From NCBI RefSeq assembly GCF_900105075.1, contig NZ_FNSK01000001.1, positions 248,001 to 312,000 of the forward strand: a DNA stretch of 64,000 bases, written 5' to 3'. Made by a program: the position numbers and the translations under genes. The notes beneath the pieces are model-generated. The model ran no database searches. It had not been told where the DNA came from and saw only the letters and a program-made list of their open reading frames with translations. The DNA comes from Rhodobacter sp. 24-YEA-8 (GTDB taxonomy: Bacteria > Pseudomonadota > Alphaproteobacteria > Rhodobacterales > Rhodobacteraceae). Shown here piece by piece: positions 35,410 through 44,942 of this stretch; positions within the stretch are counted from its first letter, which is position 1; every line of letters begins with the position of its first letter.

Positions 35410-37035
35410 TCAGGCCCCGGTCTCCTCTTCGCCGGTTTCATCTTCTTCGGTCTCTTCTGCCTCTGCCGGCATCATTTCGGTCGGGTCAACCCAGCCCAGC
35501 ATAACGCGCGCGGTCATGACCAGGTTCTGTGCATCATCAAGCGACACGCCGAATTTCTCGAGCAGGCCATCGTCCTTTTTGCGCTGGCCGTTTTCCGTGG
35601 TCCAGCCGCCGGCCAGTTCCCAGTCGGCGCAGGTTGCGAAATCTTCCAGCGTCTTCACGCCGTCTTTACCCAGCACTTCCAGCATCTGGGGAGTGAGGCC
35701 CTCGAATTCAATGAGGCTTTCCTCGACACCCATCGCGCGGGCAGCTTCCAGAGCCTTTTTCGCCTGCTCTTCCAGGTAGTCACGGGCGCGGGCCTGCAAT
35801 TCGTCTGCGGTGCCTTCGTCAAAGCCGTCGATGGACAGAAGCTCGTCCTGGTCGACATAGGCGACTTCTTCGAGATTGGTGAAGCCTTCGGCTACCAGCA
35901 GCTGCGCCATCATCTCGTCCACATCCAGCGTCTCCATGAAGAGCGCGGTGCGGGCGGCGAATTCGGCCTGGCGGCGGGTCGATTCTTCGGCTTCGGTCAG
36001 GATGTCGATGTCGAGCGCCGTCAGCTGGCTTGCCAGACGCACGTTCTGACCGCGACGGCCGATGGCAAGCGAGAGCTGCTCATCAGGCACCACGACCTCG
36101 ATCTTGCCGCCTTCATCATCGAAGACAACCTTGGAGACCTGGGCCGGTTGCAGCGCGTTCACGAGGAAGGTCGCCTGGTCCTGGTTCCACGGAATGATGT
36201 CGATTTTCTCGCCCTGCAGCTCGTTCACGACGGCCTGGACGCGGCTGCCGCGCATACCGACGCAGGCGCCGACCGGGTCGATGGAATTGTCATAAGAGAT
36301 CACAGCGATCTTCGCGCGCGAGCCGGGGTCACGGGCCACGGCCTTGATCTCGATGATGCCGTCATAGATCTCCGGCACTTCCATCTTGAACAGTTCCGCC
36401 ATGAATTGCGGATCGGTCCTGGACAGGAAGACCTGCGGGCCACGGACTTCGCGGCGCACGTCTTTGATATAGCAGCGGATGCGGTCGCCGATGCGATACG
36501 CTTCGCGGCCAATTTTTTCATTGCGGCGCAGGATGCCTTCGCCACGGCCGATATCAACGATGACATTGCCGTATTCTTCGCGCTTGACGGCGCCGTTGAT
36601 GATGGTGCCCTTGCGATCCTTGAATTCGTCGAACTGACGGTCACGCTCGGCCTCGCGGACGCGCTGCAGGATCACCTGTTTCGCCGATTGCGCCGCGATG
36701 CGGCCCAGATCGACCGGGGGCACTTCGTCAACGATCTCGTCGCCGATGGCCGGGTCTTTCAGGTAGTCTTTCGCCTGTTTGACAGTCAGCTGGGCGTGGT
36801 AATTCTCAACCGCATCATCCTCGACCACGGTGCGCACGCGGGTGAAGGAAGCGCGGCCCGTCTTGCGGTCGATGGCGACACGGATGTCCATATCTGCGCC
36901 GTAACGCGATTTCGCCGCACGGGCGAGGCTGTCTTCCATCGCCTGGATCACCAGATCCGGGTCAATCATCTTCTCGCGCGCAACGGCCTCTGCGGTCTGC
37001 AAAAGCTCAAGCTGGTTGGCCGAGGTAATCGCCAT
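35410..37035 (-). CDS. nusA: transcription termination/antitermination protein NusA
   Basis: NusA binds RNA polymerase and RNA and affects pausing, termination and antitermination. The 541-aa product has the N-terminal polymerase-binding domain, an S1 domain near residues 135-200, tandem KH domains ([18 protein letters not shown] and [14 protein letters not shown]) to about 350, and two C-terminal acidic helix-hairpin repeats. It ends in a Glu-rich tail. It follows rimP by 52 bp and precedes ylxR. NusA represses its own operon in other bacteria, which is relevant to the terminator found in the leader here. Confidence 0.98.
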   Translation of the reverse strand: MAITSANQLELLQTAEAVAREKMIDPDLVIQAMEDSLARAAKSRYGADMDIRVAIDRKTGRASFTRVRTVVEDDAVENYHAQLTVKQAKDYLKDPAIGDEIVDEVPPVDLGRIAAQSAKQVILQRVREAERDRQFDEFKDRKGTIINGAVKREEYGNVIVDIGRGEGILRRNEKIGREAYRIGDRIRCYIKDVRREVRGPQVFLSRTDPQFMAELFKMEVPEIYDGIIEIKAVARDPGSRAKIAVISYDNSIDPVGACVGMRGSRVQAVVNELQGEKIDIIPWNQDQATFLVNALQPAQVSKVVFDDEGGKIEVVVPDEQLSLAIGRRGQNVRLASQLTALDIDILTEAEESTRRQAEFAARTALFMETLDVDEMMAQLLVAEGFTNLEEVAYVDQDELLSIDGFDEGTADELQARARDYLEEQAKKALEAARAMGVEESLIEFEGLTPQMLEVLGKDGVKTLEDFATCADWELAGGWTTENGQRKKDDGLLEKFGVSLDDAQNLVMTARVMLGWVDPTEMMPAEAEETEEDETGEEETGA

Positions 37036-37087
37036 TTGGGTCTCTCCCGCTCTCGTGTCAGGTTCTGGAAGTCAGAATTCGGTCGCG

Positions 37088-37705
37088 TCAGTGTTTCGTT
37101 TCGGGCGTGTCGGAAATGTCTTCCTCTTCGCCTTCGATTTCTTCGATCTCGTCAAAGCCGCCCTCTTCGGGCAGCGCGACTTTGCGCTGGCGCAGCATCT
37201 CTGCGATCAGCTCATCCGTCAGGATCAGTTTCGCGTCCGAAAGCCAGTCGAATTGCAGCCCGATGATCACAAGCTGCCCGTGCTGTTCGATCTCGATCAG
37301 GATCTCGCCATCCTCGACGCCTTTCAGCTCGCCCTTAAAGCGGCGCTGGCCCTCGATCAGCTCGGTCGTCTCGATCCGTGCTTCCCAGCCGGCCCAGGCT
37401 TCGAAATCCTTTTCCCGCGTCAGCGGGCGGTCGATGCCGGGCGAGGAGACCTCAAGCACGTAATTCTCTTCGATCGGGTCTTCGACGTCGAAAACCGCCG
37501 ATACCGCAGTCGAGATCTTCGAGCAGTCTTCGACGCCGATGCCGCCCTCGGGCCTGTCGGCCATGATCTGGAGGGTGCGCTGGATCTTGCCCTGGCCGCC
37601 CATCAGACGGATGCGCACCAGTTCATAGCCGAGCCCCTCGATCACCGGAGTGGCGATTTCGGCGAGGCGGCGGTCAATGGCGGTTTTTGCGATCAGGTCG
37701 GACAT
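37088..37705 (-). CDS. rimP: ribosome maturation factor RimP
   Basis: RimP helps assemble the 30S subunit. The 205-aa protein has the family core ([32 protein letters not shown] over two strands, then [14 protein letters not shown]) and an acidic alphaproteobacterial tail rich in Glu. It opens the nusA operon. A strong sigma70-like promoter lies 142-170 bp upstream, and an intrinsic terminator lies between promoter and start, so expression of the whole operon may be set by premature termination. Confidence 0.96.
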   Translation of the reverse strand: MSDLIAKTAIDRRLAEIATPVIEGLGYELVRIRLMGGQGKIQRTLQIMADRPEGGIGVEDCSKISTAVSAVFDVEDPIEENYVLEVSSPGIDRPLTREKDFEAWAGWEARIETTELIEGQRRFKGELKGVEDGEILIEIEQHGQLVIIGLQFDWLSDAKLILTDELIAEMLRQRKVALPEEGGFDEIEEIEGEEEDISDTPETKH

Positions 37706-37770
37706 GGCGGGCTCGGATATGCCTTTCGGGCTAAGGGTCAGGTGCTGAAACGACAGGGCGGGGCGTGAAA

Positions 37771-37796
37771 CAAAAAAGCGGGCTCAGCGGCCCGCT
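37771..37796 (-). terminator. premature terminator in the rimP-nusA-infB leader
   Basis: On the minus strand AGCGGGC and GCCCGCT form a 7-bp stem with a 6-base loop, followed by TTTTTT. It lies about 45-70 bases after the predicted transcription start and 65 bp before rimP, so it would stop the operon's own transcript unless bypassed. A further GC-rich hairpin (around 37810-37832) precedes it in the RNA. Confidence 0.78.
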
Positions 37797-37846
37797 CATC
37801 TTTTCGGTAGCCCCGGGTTTGGACCCCGGCGCAGCTGTTGGAGCCT

Positions 37847-37875
37847 TATATAGGGCCAGAGGCGGTTTCATGCAA
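37847..37875 (-). promoter_or_regulatory. promoter of the rimP-nusA-ylxR-infB operon
   Basis: On the minus strand TTGCAT (37875-37870) is followed after exactly 17 bases by TATATA (37852-37847). Predicted transcription starts near 37840, giving a leader of about 135 bases before rimP. Confidence 0.7.
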
Positions 37876-38130
37876 GCGCTCTGTGGTCCGGCCACTGGTG
37901 GTGGCGGTGTCCGGGCGGCTCTGCTCAGCAAAACCAGGGCCTTAGCTGCCAGGATCGCGATGCAGCACCGGTGCGGTGGCCGCGAATCGGTGTGACGGTC
38001 GGGCAATCGCGCCGGGCAGGGCAGGGGAACAGTTTGGGATAAGCCTGCCACAACACGCTAAATCTGTGGTTCTCCGGTTGCTCTTGGCCAGGAATTGACG
38101 ATACTTGCCCCGTTGGCGGAGGGTGATGTT

Positions 38131-39951
38131 TTGCGTAGCTTTTTTCCAGGACTCCCAGGGCGCCGGCTGGCGCGCGTCACGCTGATTGCGGGGGGTATTT
38201 CCTGCGTCGCGCTTGAGCCCGGCCAGGCGCTGGACGGGGTCGCGTTTGACGTGGTGGGCGAGAACAAGGATCTCACCAGAACCCTGCGGCAGTCGTCGCT
38301 TCTGGTGGCGCAGGTGTCTGAAAAACAGACCGAGGCCGAAGACCTGTTTACCGCCGCGCGGGCCGATTACGGCCGCATCCTTGCCGCGCTTTATGCCGAG
38401 GGTTATTATTCGGCGGTGATCCGCATCACTATCGACGGACGCGAGGCCGCGAATATCCCGCCGCTTGATGCGCCATCCTCGGTCGGCGCGGTCAGCGTCT
38501 GGATCGATCCCGGCCCGCGTTTCGAGTTTTCCGATACAGTGATCGCCCCGCTGGCCAGTGACACGGTCCTGCCCGAGGAATTCGCTCGCGGCGAGGTTGC
38601 CCGCGCCGGGGTGGTCGAGGAGGCGGTCTCGGCCTCGATCCTGCAATGGCGCGAGCGCAGCCATGCGAAAGCCAGGGTCGAGCGCGAGGATATCACCGCC
38701 GATCACCGCAACAATACGCTCTCGGCGCGGATCGGGATCCAGCCCGGCCCGTCGCTGCGGTTCGGCACGGTGACCGTCAAAGGCGCCGAACGGATGCGGG
38801 TGCAGCGCATCCTCAAAATTGCGGGTCTGCGCGAGGGCGAGAAATTCAGCCAGACCGAGCTGGACCGCGCCGCCAACCGGTTGCGGCGGTCCGGCGTTTT
38901 CTCGGCAGTGACGCTGACCGAGGGCGAGACGCTGCAAAATGGCGGTCTCCTGCCCATCGAGATCTCGGTCACGGAACAGAAGACGCGGCGCTATTCCATC
39001 GGGGCCGAGCTGTCTTCGGTCGACGGGGTCTCGCTGACCGGCAACTGGATGCACCGCAACCTGCTGGGCGGCGGTGAGCGGCTCAAGGTCGAGGGCGCGA
39101 TCAGCAATATCGGCTCGGGCGACAGCGGGGTGGATTACGAACTGGGAGTCACCATCGACCGCCCCGCCACGCTGACCCCGGACACCACGGCCGGGCTTCT
39201 GGCAAGGGTCGGCCATCTTGATGAGGTGGATTATTACGCCGATTACGCCGAATTCGGCCTGACCTTCACACAGTATTTCTCGGAACAGGTGACATTCCGG
39301 GGCGGGCTTTCCTTTGAATATGTGCAGGGTGCGGATCCGACCGGCGATTTCCGCTACCGCAATCTCTCGCTGCCGCTGGGTGTGACCTGGGACCGCCGCG
39401 ACAGCAGCACGGATGCGCGGAAGGGCTTTTATATCGATGCGACCGCCAAGCCGTTTTACGGGCTCGGCACGACCGGCTCGGGCGCGCGCCTGACCGCCGA
39501 TATGCGCGGCTATCGCAGCTTTGCCGATAAGAAATACACCATCGCGGCACGGATCCAGGGGGGCGCGATTGTCGGCAGCGAGCTCTTGGAAACGCCGCGC
39601 GATGATCTGTTCTTCTCGGGCGGCGGCGGTACAGTACGCGGCCAGCCCTATCGCTCGCTCGGGATCAACACGCCGGACGGCTCCGGCGGCACCTATCTGA
39701 TCGGCGGCACCGAATTCGCCGCCGCCTCGATAGAGCTGCGCGCGCGGTTCGGCGAAAGCTGGGGAGGCGTGGCTTTCGTGGATGCCGGATATGTCGGCGC
39801 CGATGGCGACAGCGAATCCCATGCCGGCGCCGGTTTTGGCGTGCGCTACGAGACGGGCTTTGGCCCGATCCGCTTTGACGTGGCGGCTCCGGTCAGCGGC
39901 AAGACCGGCGACGGCGTGCAGATTTACATCGGTCTGGGGCAGGCATTCTGA
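38131..39951 (+). CDS. tamA: autotransporter assembly factor TamA (Omp85 family)
   Basis: An outer-membrane beta-barrel of the Omp85/BamA family which, with TamB, helps insert other outer-membrane proteins. The 606-aa precursor begins with a signal peptide (RRLARVTLIAGGISCVAL, cleaved near ALDG), then three POTRA-like repeats (the second and third visible as SVWIDPGPRFEF and LRFGTVTVKGAERM), and a C-terminal barrel from about residue 290. The lid-loop motif VRGQPYRSLG is present. TTG 38131 is chosen because GGAGGG lies 7 bases upstream; a TTG at 38095 lacks a signal. tamB starts on its stop codon. Confidence 0.92.
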   Translation: MRSFFPGLPGRRLARVTLIAGGISCVALEPGQALDGVAFDVVGENKDLTRTLRQSSLLVAQVSEKQTEAEDLFTAARADYGRILAALYAEGYYSAVIRITIDGREAANIPPLDAPSSVGAVSVWIDPGPRFEFSDTVIAPLASDTVLPEEFARGEVARAGVVEEAVSASILQWRERSHAKARVEREDITADHRNNTLSARIGIQPGPSLRFGTVTVKGAERMRVQRILKIAGLREGEKFSQTELDRAANRLRRSGVFSAVTLTEGETLQNGGLLPIEISVTEQKTRRYSIGAELSSVDGVSLTGNWMHRNLLGGGERLKVEGAISNIGSGDSGVDYELGVTIDRPATLTPDTTAGLLARVGHLDEVDYYADYAEFGLTFTQYFSEQVTFRGGLSFEYVQGADPTGDFRYRNLSLPLGVTWDRRDSSTDARKGFYIDATAKPFYGLGTTGSGARLTADMRGYRSFADKKYTIAARIQGGAIVGSELLETPRDDLFFSGGGGTVRGQPYRSLGINTPDGSGGTYLIGGTEFAAASIELRARFGESWGGVAFVDAGYVGADGDSESHAGAGFGVRYETGFGPIRFDVAAPVSGKTGDGVQIYIGLGQAF

Positions 39952-42900
39952 TGCGCTATATTCCTCTTATTTTCCCGGTTGTTGCGCTTACGGTGCTGCC
40001 GGGCGCCCCGATCCATGCGCAGGACAGCGCTGCTGATGATCGCGGCTGGCTGACCGCCATGCTGGAAGACAGTCTTTCGGGGGCCGGGCGCAAGGTGACG
40101 ATCACCGGGTTCGCCGGGGCTTTGTCCTCGCGCGCGACGATCCAGAGGCTGACCATCGCCGATGATGACGGCATCTGGCTGACCATCGACAATGCAGCAC
40201 TTGACTGGAGCCGCACCGCGCTTTTGTCGGGCGAGGTGATCGTCAACGAGCTTTCCGCCACCTCGATCGTGCTGGACCGTATTCCGGCGGGCGACCCGGA
40301 TGCGGTGTCGCCCGAGGCGGGGACCTTTGATTTCGCGCTGCCGGATCTGCCGGTCTCGATTGATATCGGCAAGGTTCAGGCCAACAGTATCGTGCTTGGG
40401 GAAAGCGTGCTCGGCCAGCAGCTTACCGGTACGCTGGCGGCGGAGCTGCACCTTGCGGGTGGCGCCGGTACCGCCGATGTGCTGATCGAACGTACCGATG
40501 ACGGGCCCGAGGCGAAGATCGCGCTGAAAGGCAGCTATTCGAACCAGACGAAACAGCTGGCGCTCGACCTGGATGCGCGCGAAGGCGCGGGCGGGCTGGT
40601 CGCCACCGCGCTTGATCTTCCGGGCAAACCCGCAGCCGGGCTGAGCGTCAAAGGGCAGGGCACATTCGACGATTTCGCCGCCGATTTCCGGCTGGAAAGC
40701 GATGGCGAGGAACGTCTGGCCGGGCCGGTTACGGTGAAAACCATCGAGACGGGCACGGGGTTCGAGGCGCGTCTGACCGGCAATCCGGCGCCACTGTTCC
40801 TGCCGGAATATGCTGAATTCCTTGGCAGCAGCCTGTCGCTTGACGTTGCAGGCATCAGCCTTAGCAGCGGCGAGCTGGATCTGGGCGAGGTCTCGCTGAA
40901 AGCGCGTTCGCTGAACCTTGACGGCAAGCTGAAGCTTGATGCCGGGGGCATGCCGTCTCTGATCAATCTCACCGGCACTCTGGCCAGCCCCGATGGCAGT
41001 TCGGTTCTTCTGCCGATCTCGGGGCCGGTGCCGACACGGGTGCAGGATGCGGCGCTCGGGCTGCAATTTGACGCGGCGCAGGGCTCCGGCTGGACCATGC
41101 AGCTGAGCATGACCGGGCTCGACCGCGATGACCTTTCGCTGGCCCGGGCCGGGCTGATTGGCGGCGGCACGCTGGACCGGCAGAACGGCAAGCCCGGGAT
41201 CGAAGGCACGCTGATGTTCGACGCCGAAGGCATCGGGCGGCTTGACCCCGCGCTGATCACGGCGATCGGCCCGAAAGTCACCGGTCGCACCAGCTTCAAA
41301 TGGCGCGAGGGCGACCAGTCGTTCAGCCTGCCGGAAATCTCCCTCAACGGCAGTGATTACGGTCTGACCGGCACGGTCGACATCGCGGGGATCGGCGACG
41401 CGCTTTTGACCAGGCTTGATATGGTGGTGAAAGCCGGGGATCTGGGGCGCTTTTCGGGGCTCGCGGGGCGCCCGCTTGCCGGTGTGGCCGAGGTCGGGCT
41501 GAAAGGCACGGTGACGCCGCTGACCGGGGCGTTTGATCTTGATCTGAACGTGCTGGGCCAGGGGTTGAAATCCGGCATTGCTGAGGCCGACCGGCTGCTC
41601 GCGGGGCGTTCGGTCATCACAGCCTCGGCCCTGCGCGATACCACGGGCACCACGCTGCGCAGCTTCTCGGCCCAGGCGGCATCACTGAATGTCAGCGGCT
41701 CTGGCAAGCTGACCAGCCAGGGCGCTGATATCAAAGCCGATATCGACTGGAGTAACCTTGCCGATATCGGGGCGAATTATGGCGGCGGGCTGAAGGTCAG
41801 CGGCACCTTCACCGGTGATGCGGCCAATGGAACCGCAAGTTTCAGCGGCGAAAGCCAGGGGCTGCGCATCGGCCAGGCCGAGGTCGACCGGCTGATCTCG
41901 GGGCGCTCGGATATCAGGGCGACGGTGGCTCTGGTCGGCGGCGCGCCGATCCTGCGGGCGCTGAACCTCACCTCTCCCCATGTCACCGCCGAGGTGACGG
42001 GCGAGGGGGATGCCGGAGCGATGCGGGTCTCGGGGCGGCTGAGCGATCTTGGCCTGCTGGTCGCGGAATTCCCCGGACCGGTGACGCTTTCGGGGCGGCT
42101 GACGCCGGCGGGAGGCGCGGATTTCGACAGCGACCTGCGGGTCCAGGGCCCGGCGGGGATCGATGCGCGGCTGACGGGGCGTATCGGTCCGGTGCCGGAT
42201 CTGACGGTCACCGGCAGTGGCGAGGCAGGGGTGGCCAACCCCTTCACCGACCCGATCACCGTGGCGGGGCGGCTGGGCTATGATATCCGCCTTCAGGGTG
42301 GCTGGGGTGTGACGAATGCCGCCGGTCGGGTCACGCTGTCAAATGGCCAGCTGGCCGTGCCGGCGCGGGGGATCTCTTTCGAGCGGATGGCGGCGACGGG
42401 GGATCTCTCGGGCGGGACCGTGCGGCTTTCGCTGACGACAGATGTGACGCGGGGAGGGCGGATACGGGTCGACGGACCGCTGGCGCTGGCCGCGCCATTC
42501 AACACCGATCTGACCATTCAGGCCGACCGGGTCCATCTGCGCGATGCCGAGCTTTACGACACAACGCTTGATGCGGCGCTGGCACTGAGCGGCCCGCTGA
42601 TGGGCGCAGCGCGGCTTTCGGGCACGGTGCAGATCGGTGAGACCGAGTTGCGCGTGCCTTCGACCGGCTTTGCTTCGGCCGCCGATATGGAAAAGATCCA
42701 CCATGTCGGCGATACGAGCGCGGTGCGGGCCACCCGCGACCGGGCAGGATTGGGGGCAGTGCCGCCTGGCGGTGCTGCGGCAGAGGCCGGCTCTGGTATG
42801 CCGCCCTGGGGGCTGGACCTGTTGATCCAGGCGCCGAACCGGATTTTCGTGCGCGGTCGCGGGCTTGATGCCGAACTTGGCGGGCAGCTGCGCGTTGGCG

Positions 42901-43499
42901 GCACGCTGAACAATATCGTCCCCGCCGGCAGTTTCGACCTGATCCGGGGGCGCCTCGACATCCTTGGTAAGCGTCTTGTGCTGGATGTCGCGTCGCTGAC
43001 GATGGAAGGCAGCCTCGTGCCCTATATCAATTTCCAGGCGAGCAACGTTTCGGATGAGGTGACCAGCACCGTGACTGTCTCGGGTCCGGCCAATGACCCG
43101 GAAGTGACCTTCTCCTCTGACCCGGAGAAGCCACAGGAAGAGGTTCTGGCCTGGCTTTTGTTCGGGCGTGGGCTGGATACGATCTCGGCCTTCCAGGCGG
43201 CACAGCTGGCCAATGCGGTGGCGACGCTGGCGGGGCGCGGTGGCGAGGGGATCGTCAATAAATTGCGGCGCGGCTTTGGCTTTGACGATCTGGATGTCTC
43301 GACCTCGGCGGACGGGAATACATCGGTCAGCGCCGGGAAGTATATCTCGGAAAAGGTCTATACCGAGGTCGGCGTTGACCAGTCCGGCAATACGCGGGTC
43401 AATCTTAACCTGAGCCTGCGGCCCGGCGTTACGGTCAAGGGCAGGGTCGACAGCGATGGCAGCAGCGGCATCGGTATCTTCATGGAGCGCGATTACTGA
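39951..43499 (+). CDS. tamB: translocation and assembly module protein TamB
   Basis: An inner-membrane-anchored, very long beta-taco protein (1182 aa) that spans the periplasm and pairs with TamA. It has been linked to lipid transport to the outer membrane in other proteobacteria. An N-terminal signal anchor (IPLIFPVVALTVLPG) is followed by hundreds of residues of short repeating beta strands, and the conserved C-terminal TamB/DUF490 domain carries GSFDLIRGRLDILGKRL, then ASNVSDEVTSTVTVSGPANDPEV and EVLAWLLFGRGLDTIS. ATG 39951 overlaps the tamA stop by one base. A strong terminator follows 52 bp after its stop. Confidence 0.94.
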   Translation: MRYIPLIFPVVALTVLPGAPIHAQDSAADDRGWLTAMLEDSLSGAGRKVTITGFAGALSSRATIQRLTIADDDGIWLTIDNAALDWSRTALLSGEVIVNELSATSIVLDRIPAGDPDAVSPEAGTFDFALPDLPVSIDIGKVQANSIVLGESVLGQQLTGTLAAELHLAGGAGTADVLIERTDDGPEAKIALKGSYSNQTKQLALDLDAREGAGGLVATALDLPGKPAAGLSVKGQGTFDDFAADFRLESDGEERLAGPVTVKTIETGTGFEARLTGNPAPLFLPEYAEFLGSSLSLDVAGISLSSGELDLGEVSLKARSLNLDGKLKLDAGGMPSLINLTGTLASPDGSSVLLPISGPVPTRVQDAALGLQFDAAQGSGWTMQLSMTGLDRDDLSLARAGLIGGGTLDRQNGKPGIEGTLMFDAEGIGRLDPALITAIGPKVTGRTSFKWREGDQSFSLPEISLNGSDYGLTGTVDIAGIGDALLTRLDMVVKAGDLGRFSGLAGRPLAGVAEVGLKGTVTPLTGAFDLDLNVLGQGLKSGIAEADRLLAGRSVITASALRDTTGTTLRSFSAQAASLNVSGSGKLTSQGADIKADIDWSNLADIGANYGGGLKVSGTFTGDAANGTASFSGESQGLRIGQAEVDRLISGRSDIRATVALVGGAPILRALNLTSPHVTAEVTGEGDAGAMRVSGRLSDLGLLVAEFPGPVTLSGRLTPAGGADFDSDLRVQGPAGIDARLTGRIGPVPDLTVTGSGEAGVANPFTDPITVAGRLGYDIRLQGGWGVTNAAGRVTLSNGQLAVPARGISFERMAATGDLSGGTVRLSLTTDVTRGGRIRVDGPLALAAPFNTDLTIQADRVHLRDAELYDTTLDAALALSGPLMGAARLSGTVQIGETELRVPSTGFASAADMEKIHHVGDTSAVRATRDRAGLGAVPPGGAAAEAGSGMPPWGLDLLIQAPNRIFVRGRGLDAELGGQLRVGGTLNNIVPAGSFDLIRGRLDILGKRLVLDVASLTMEGSLVPYINFQASNVSDEVTSTVTVSGPANDPEVTFSSDPEKPQEEVLAWLLFGRGLDTISAFQAAQLANAVATLAGRGGEGIVNKLRRGFGFDDLDVSTSADGNTSVSAGKYISEKVYTEVGVDQSGNTRVNLNLSLRPGVTVKGRVDSDGSSGIGIFMERDY

Positions 43500-43550
43500 G
43501 GCCGGCCAGGCCAGCACTGGCGGCCGGAAAGGTCGGGCCGGTGAAAACGG

Positions 43551-43582
43551 AAAAGGGCCACCCTGCAGGGTGGCCCTTTTTC
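43551..43582. terminator. terminator after tamB
   Basis: A perfect 11-bp palindrome (GGGCCACCCTGCAGGGTGGC followed by CC) is flanked by AAAA on the left and TTTTTC on the right. It ends tamAB and could act on the opposite strand too. Confidence 0.88.
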
Positions 43583-43628
43583 TGTCCGGCCTCGCTGCGC
43601 TACAGGGCAAAGCTGAAGGAGATGCGGC

Positions 43629-43660
43629 AAAAAAAAAAGAGCCAGCTCGAAGGCTGACCC
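43629..43660 (-). terminator. intrinsic terminator of the small secreted-protein gene
   Basis: On the minus strand a 7-bp stem (GGTCAGC / GCTGGCT, with wobble pairs) is followed by a run of ten T. It lies 35 bp after the stop of the gene at 43695-43892. Confidence 0.8.
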
Positions 43661-43694
43661 TTTTAAATTCCTGCGCGAGTTATGCGCAGTTGGC

Positions 43695-43892
43695 TCAGCT
43701 GTCGCTGCCGCAAGCAACGGCGCAAAGAACCGCAGCACCGATCAGCAGCGGGACGAGAACGCCACCGGTGCTCGAGGTGCGCTCGGTAACAACTACCGGT
43801 TCAACGTCGTCAATGACGACAACCGGGCCACCAGCGAAAGCAGCCGAGCCCACGAGGGACAGTGCGACTGCAGCAGTCATGACTTTCTTCAT
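43695..43892 (-). CDS. small secreted/membrane protein, paralogue of the gene at 56547-56723
   Basis: A 65-aa protein starts with a cleavable signal peptide (KKVMTAAVALSLVGSAAFAGG), then a short acidic stretch with VEPVVVTE, and a C-terminal hydrophobic segment introduced by TSSTGGVLVPLLIGAAVL. Two cysteines lie near the end (VLCAVACG). GGAGG precedes the ATG and a strong terminator follows, so it is an expressed single-gene unit. A second protein with the same plan and the same SSxGGxLVPLL core is encoded at 56547. I recognise the type as common and uncharacterised in Rhodobacteraceae; no function is known to me. Confidence 0.82.
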   Translation of the reverse strand: MKKVMTAAVALSLVGSAAFAGGPVVVIDDVEPVVVTERTSSTGGVLVPLLIGAAVLCAVACGSDS

Positions 43893-44303
43893 CGGAAACC
43901 TCCAGAACGACTCCATCTTCGGGATAGCATTTTTCTGCTCAGGACAAAAGCTAATCTCACGCGGTGAGCGGAAACTGTGGCAGCGGTGCAATGAATTCGC
44001 CCTGCGGATGCAGAGATCCGCCAATCCTGTCGGGTATTACCCTGAAAATGATGCTGTTTGCGGCCGAAAACGTGGAATTTGCGGGGGCGCTGTTAATCAT
44101 TGCAAGGCAAAGCCAGGGGGCAGCGGCGTCTGGTCACCAAAACCGGCAGAATCAGGCCTGTGATTGCGGGTATTCCGGGGGCCGGAGGTCAGAATATATG
44201 CCGCAATCCCCGAAAACCTGTGATGTGTCGGTTAAAAGAAAGGTATTGTGGGCGAGGCAGGGGCAATTCCCCGTCCCCCCTTCGCGCTTTTGCCCGCGAG
44301 CGA
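43893..44303. other. 411-bp gap between yjbF and the small-protein gene
   Basis: This region must carry the promoter of the small secreted-protein gene (minus strand) and any terminator of yjbF. I see no convincing -35/-10 pair, hairpin with T-run, RNA gene or reading frame of protein-like composition. It is somewhat richer in A+T than its surroundings in the first 50 bases. Confidence 0.35.
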
Positions 44304-44942
44304 TCAGTCGACCACGCGTTCGAATTCGATCTGGCCGATGCCCGGGCTGACCCATTCGCGTGATTTGCGGACCTTGCCGCCTTCCAGCCAGTAGTGATTG
44401 GTAAGGCGCCCGCCCTCGCGTTCACAGGTCTCGCTGATCTTGCGGGTACTGTGACCGCGCCCGTAGATCGTCACTGTCTCGGACCCGTCGGTGGTGACGA
44501 TGCAATTGTAATCGCGCCGTCCGGTCTGGTCATCGGCATCCATGTAGAAATACGACCGCCGATAAGCGCCGCCCGAGGCGATCTGGCCGGCCTGGGGCGC
44601 AGCAGAGGACATCAGATCAGCGCCAAGCCCCCGGGTCTCGATCAGGACATCGCCACGGAACGAGAACAGCATCCCATCCGCCGAGAACCACTGTGTCACA
44701 TCACCACGACGGTCGCGGATGGTGAGGAAGGTCTCGATCCCGCGCGAGGGGACGCGCAGTTTCATCACCGGCTCGCGCGATTTCTCGATCGCGGCGCGGC
44801 TGACATTGCCGATCGGTGCCAGCTGGCCACCGGCTTCGCCGCCCGTCAGGTCCTTGACCCCGGGGATGAGCTTTTCCAGCTTGCCGCAGCCCGCGAGCGT
44901 GGCGAGCAGCACCAGCGCGCCGGTGGTGGTTTTCAGCGCCAT
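44304..44942 (-). CDS. yjbF: YjbF/GfcB family lipoprotein
   Basis: A 212-aa outer-membrane-type lipoprotein of the YjbF/GfcB family found in exopolysaccharide and group 4 capsule operons. The signal peptide ends in the lipobox LAGC (Cys19). The mature part is beta-rich with WFSADGMLFSFRGDVLIETRGLGADLMSS (over two strands), YRRSYFYMDADDQTGRRDY and a late HYWLEGGKVRKSREWVSP, all family features. An ATG four codons upstream is a possible start. It overlaps the end of yjbH by 10 bp, so the two are coupled. Its biochemical role is unknown; the context is polysaccharide secretion. Confidence 0.87.
   Translation of the reverse strand: MALKTTTGALVLLATLAGCGKLEKLIPGVKDLTGGEAGGQLAPIGNVSRAAIEKSREPVMKLRVPSRGIETFLTIRDRRGDVTQWFSADGMLFSFRGDVLIETRGLGADLMSSAAPQAGQIASGGAYRRSYFYMDADDQTGRRDYNCIVTTDGSETVTIYGRGHSTRKISETCEREGGRLTNHYWLEGGKVRKSREWVSPGIGQIEFERVVD

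Noticed and set aside
37797..37846. tRNA-like or tmRNA-like stem-loop before rimP
   Set aside because: A GC-rich hairpin with a GTCCAAA loop suggested a T-arm, but no acceptor, D-arm or anticodon arm can be drawn; it is better read as part of the rimP leader RNA.
37942..39822. 626-codon minus-strand frame opposite tamA
   Set aside because: It lies entirely antisense to a complete Omp85 gene and has the composition of a mirror frame.
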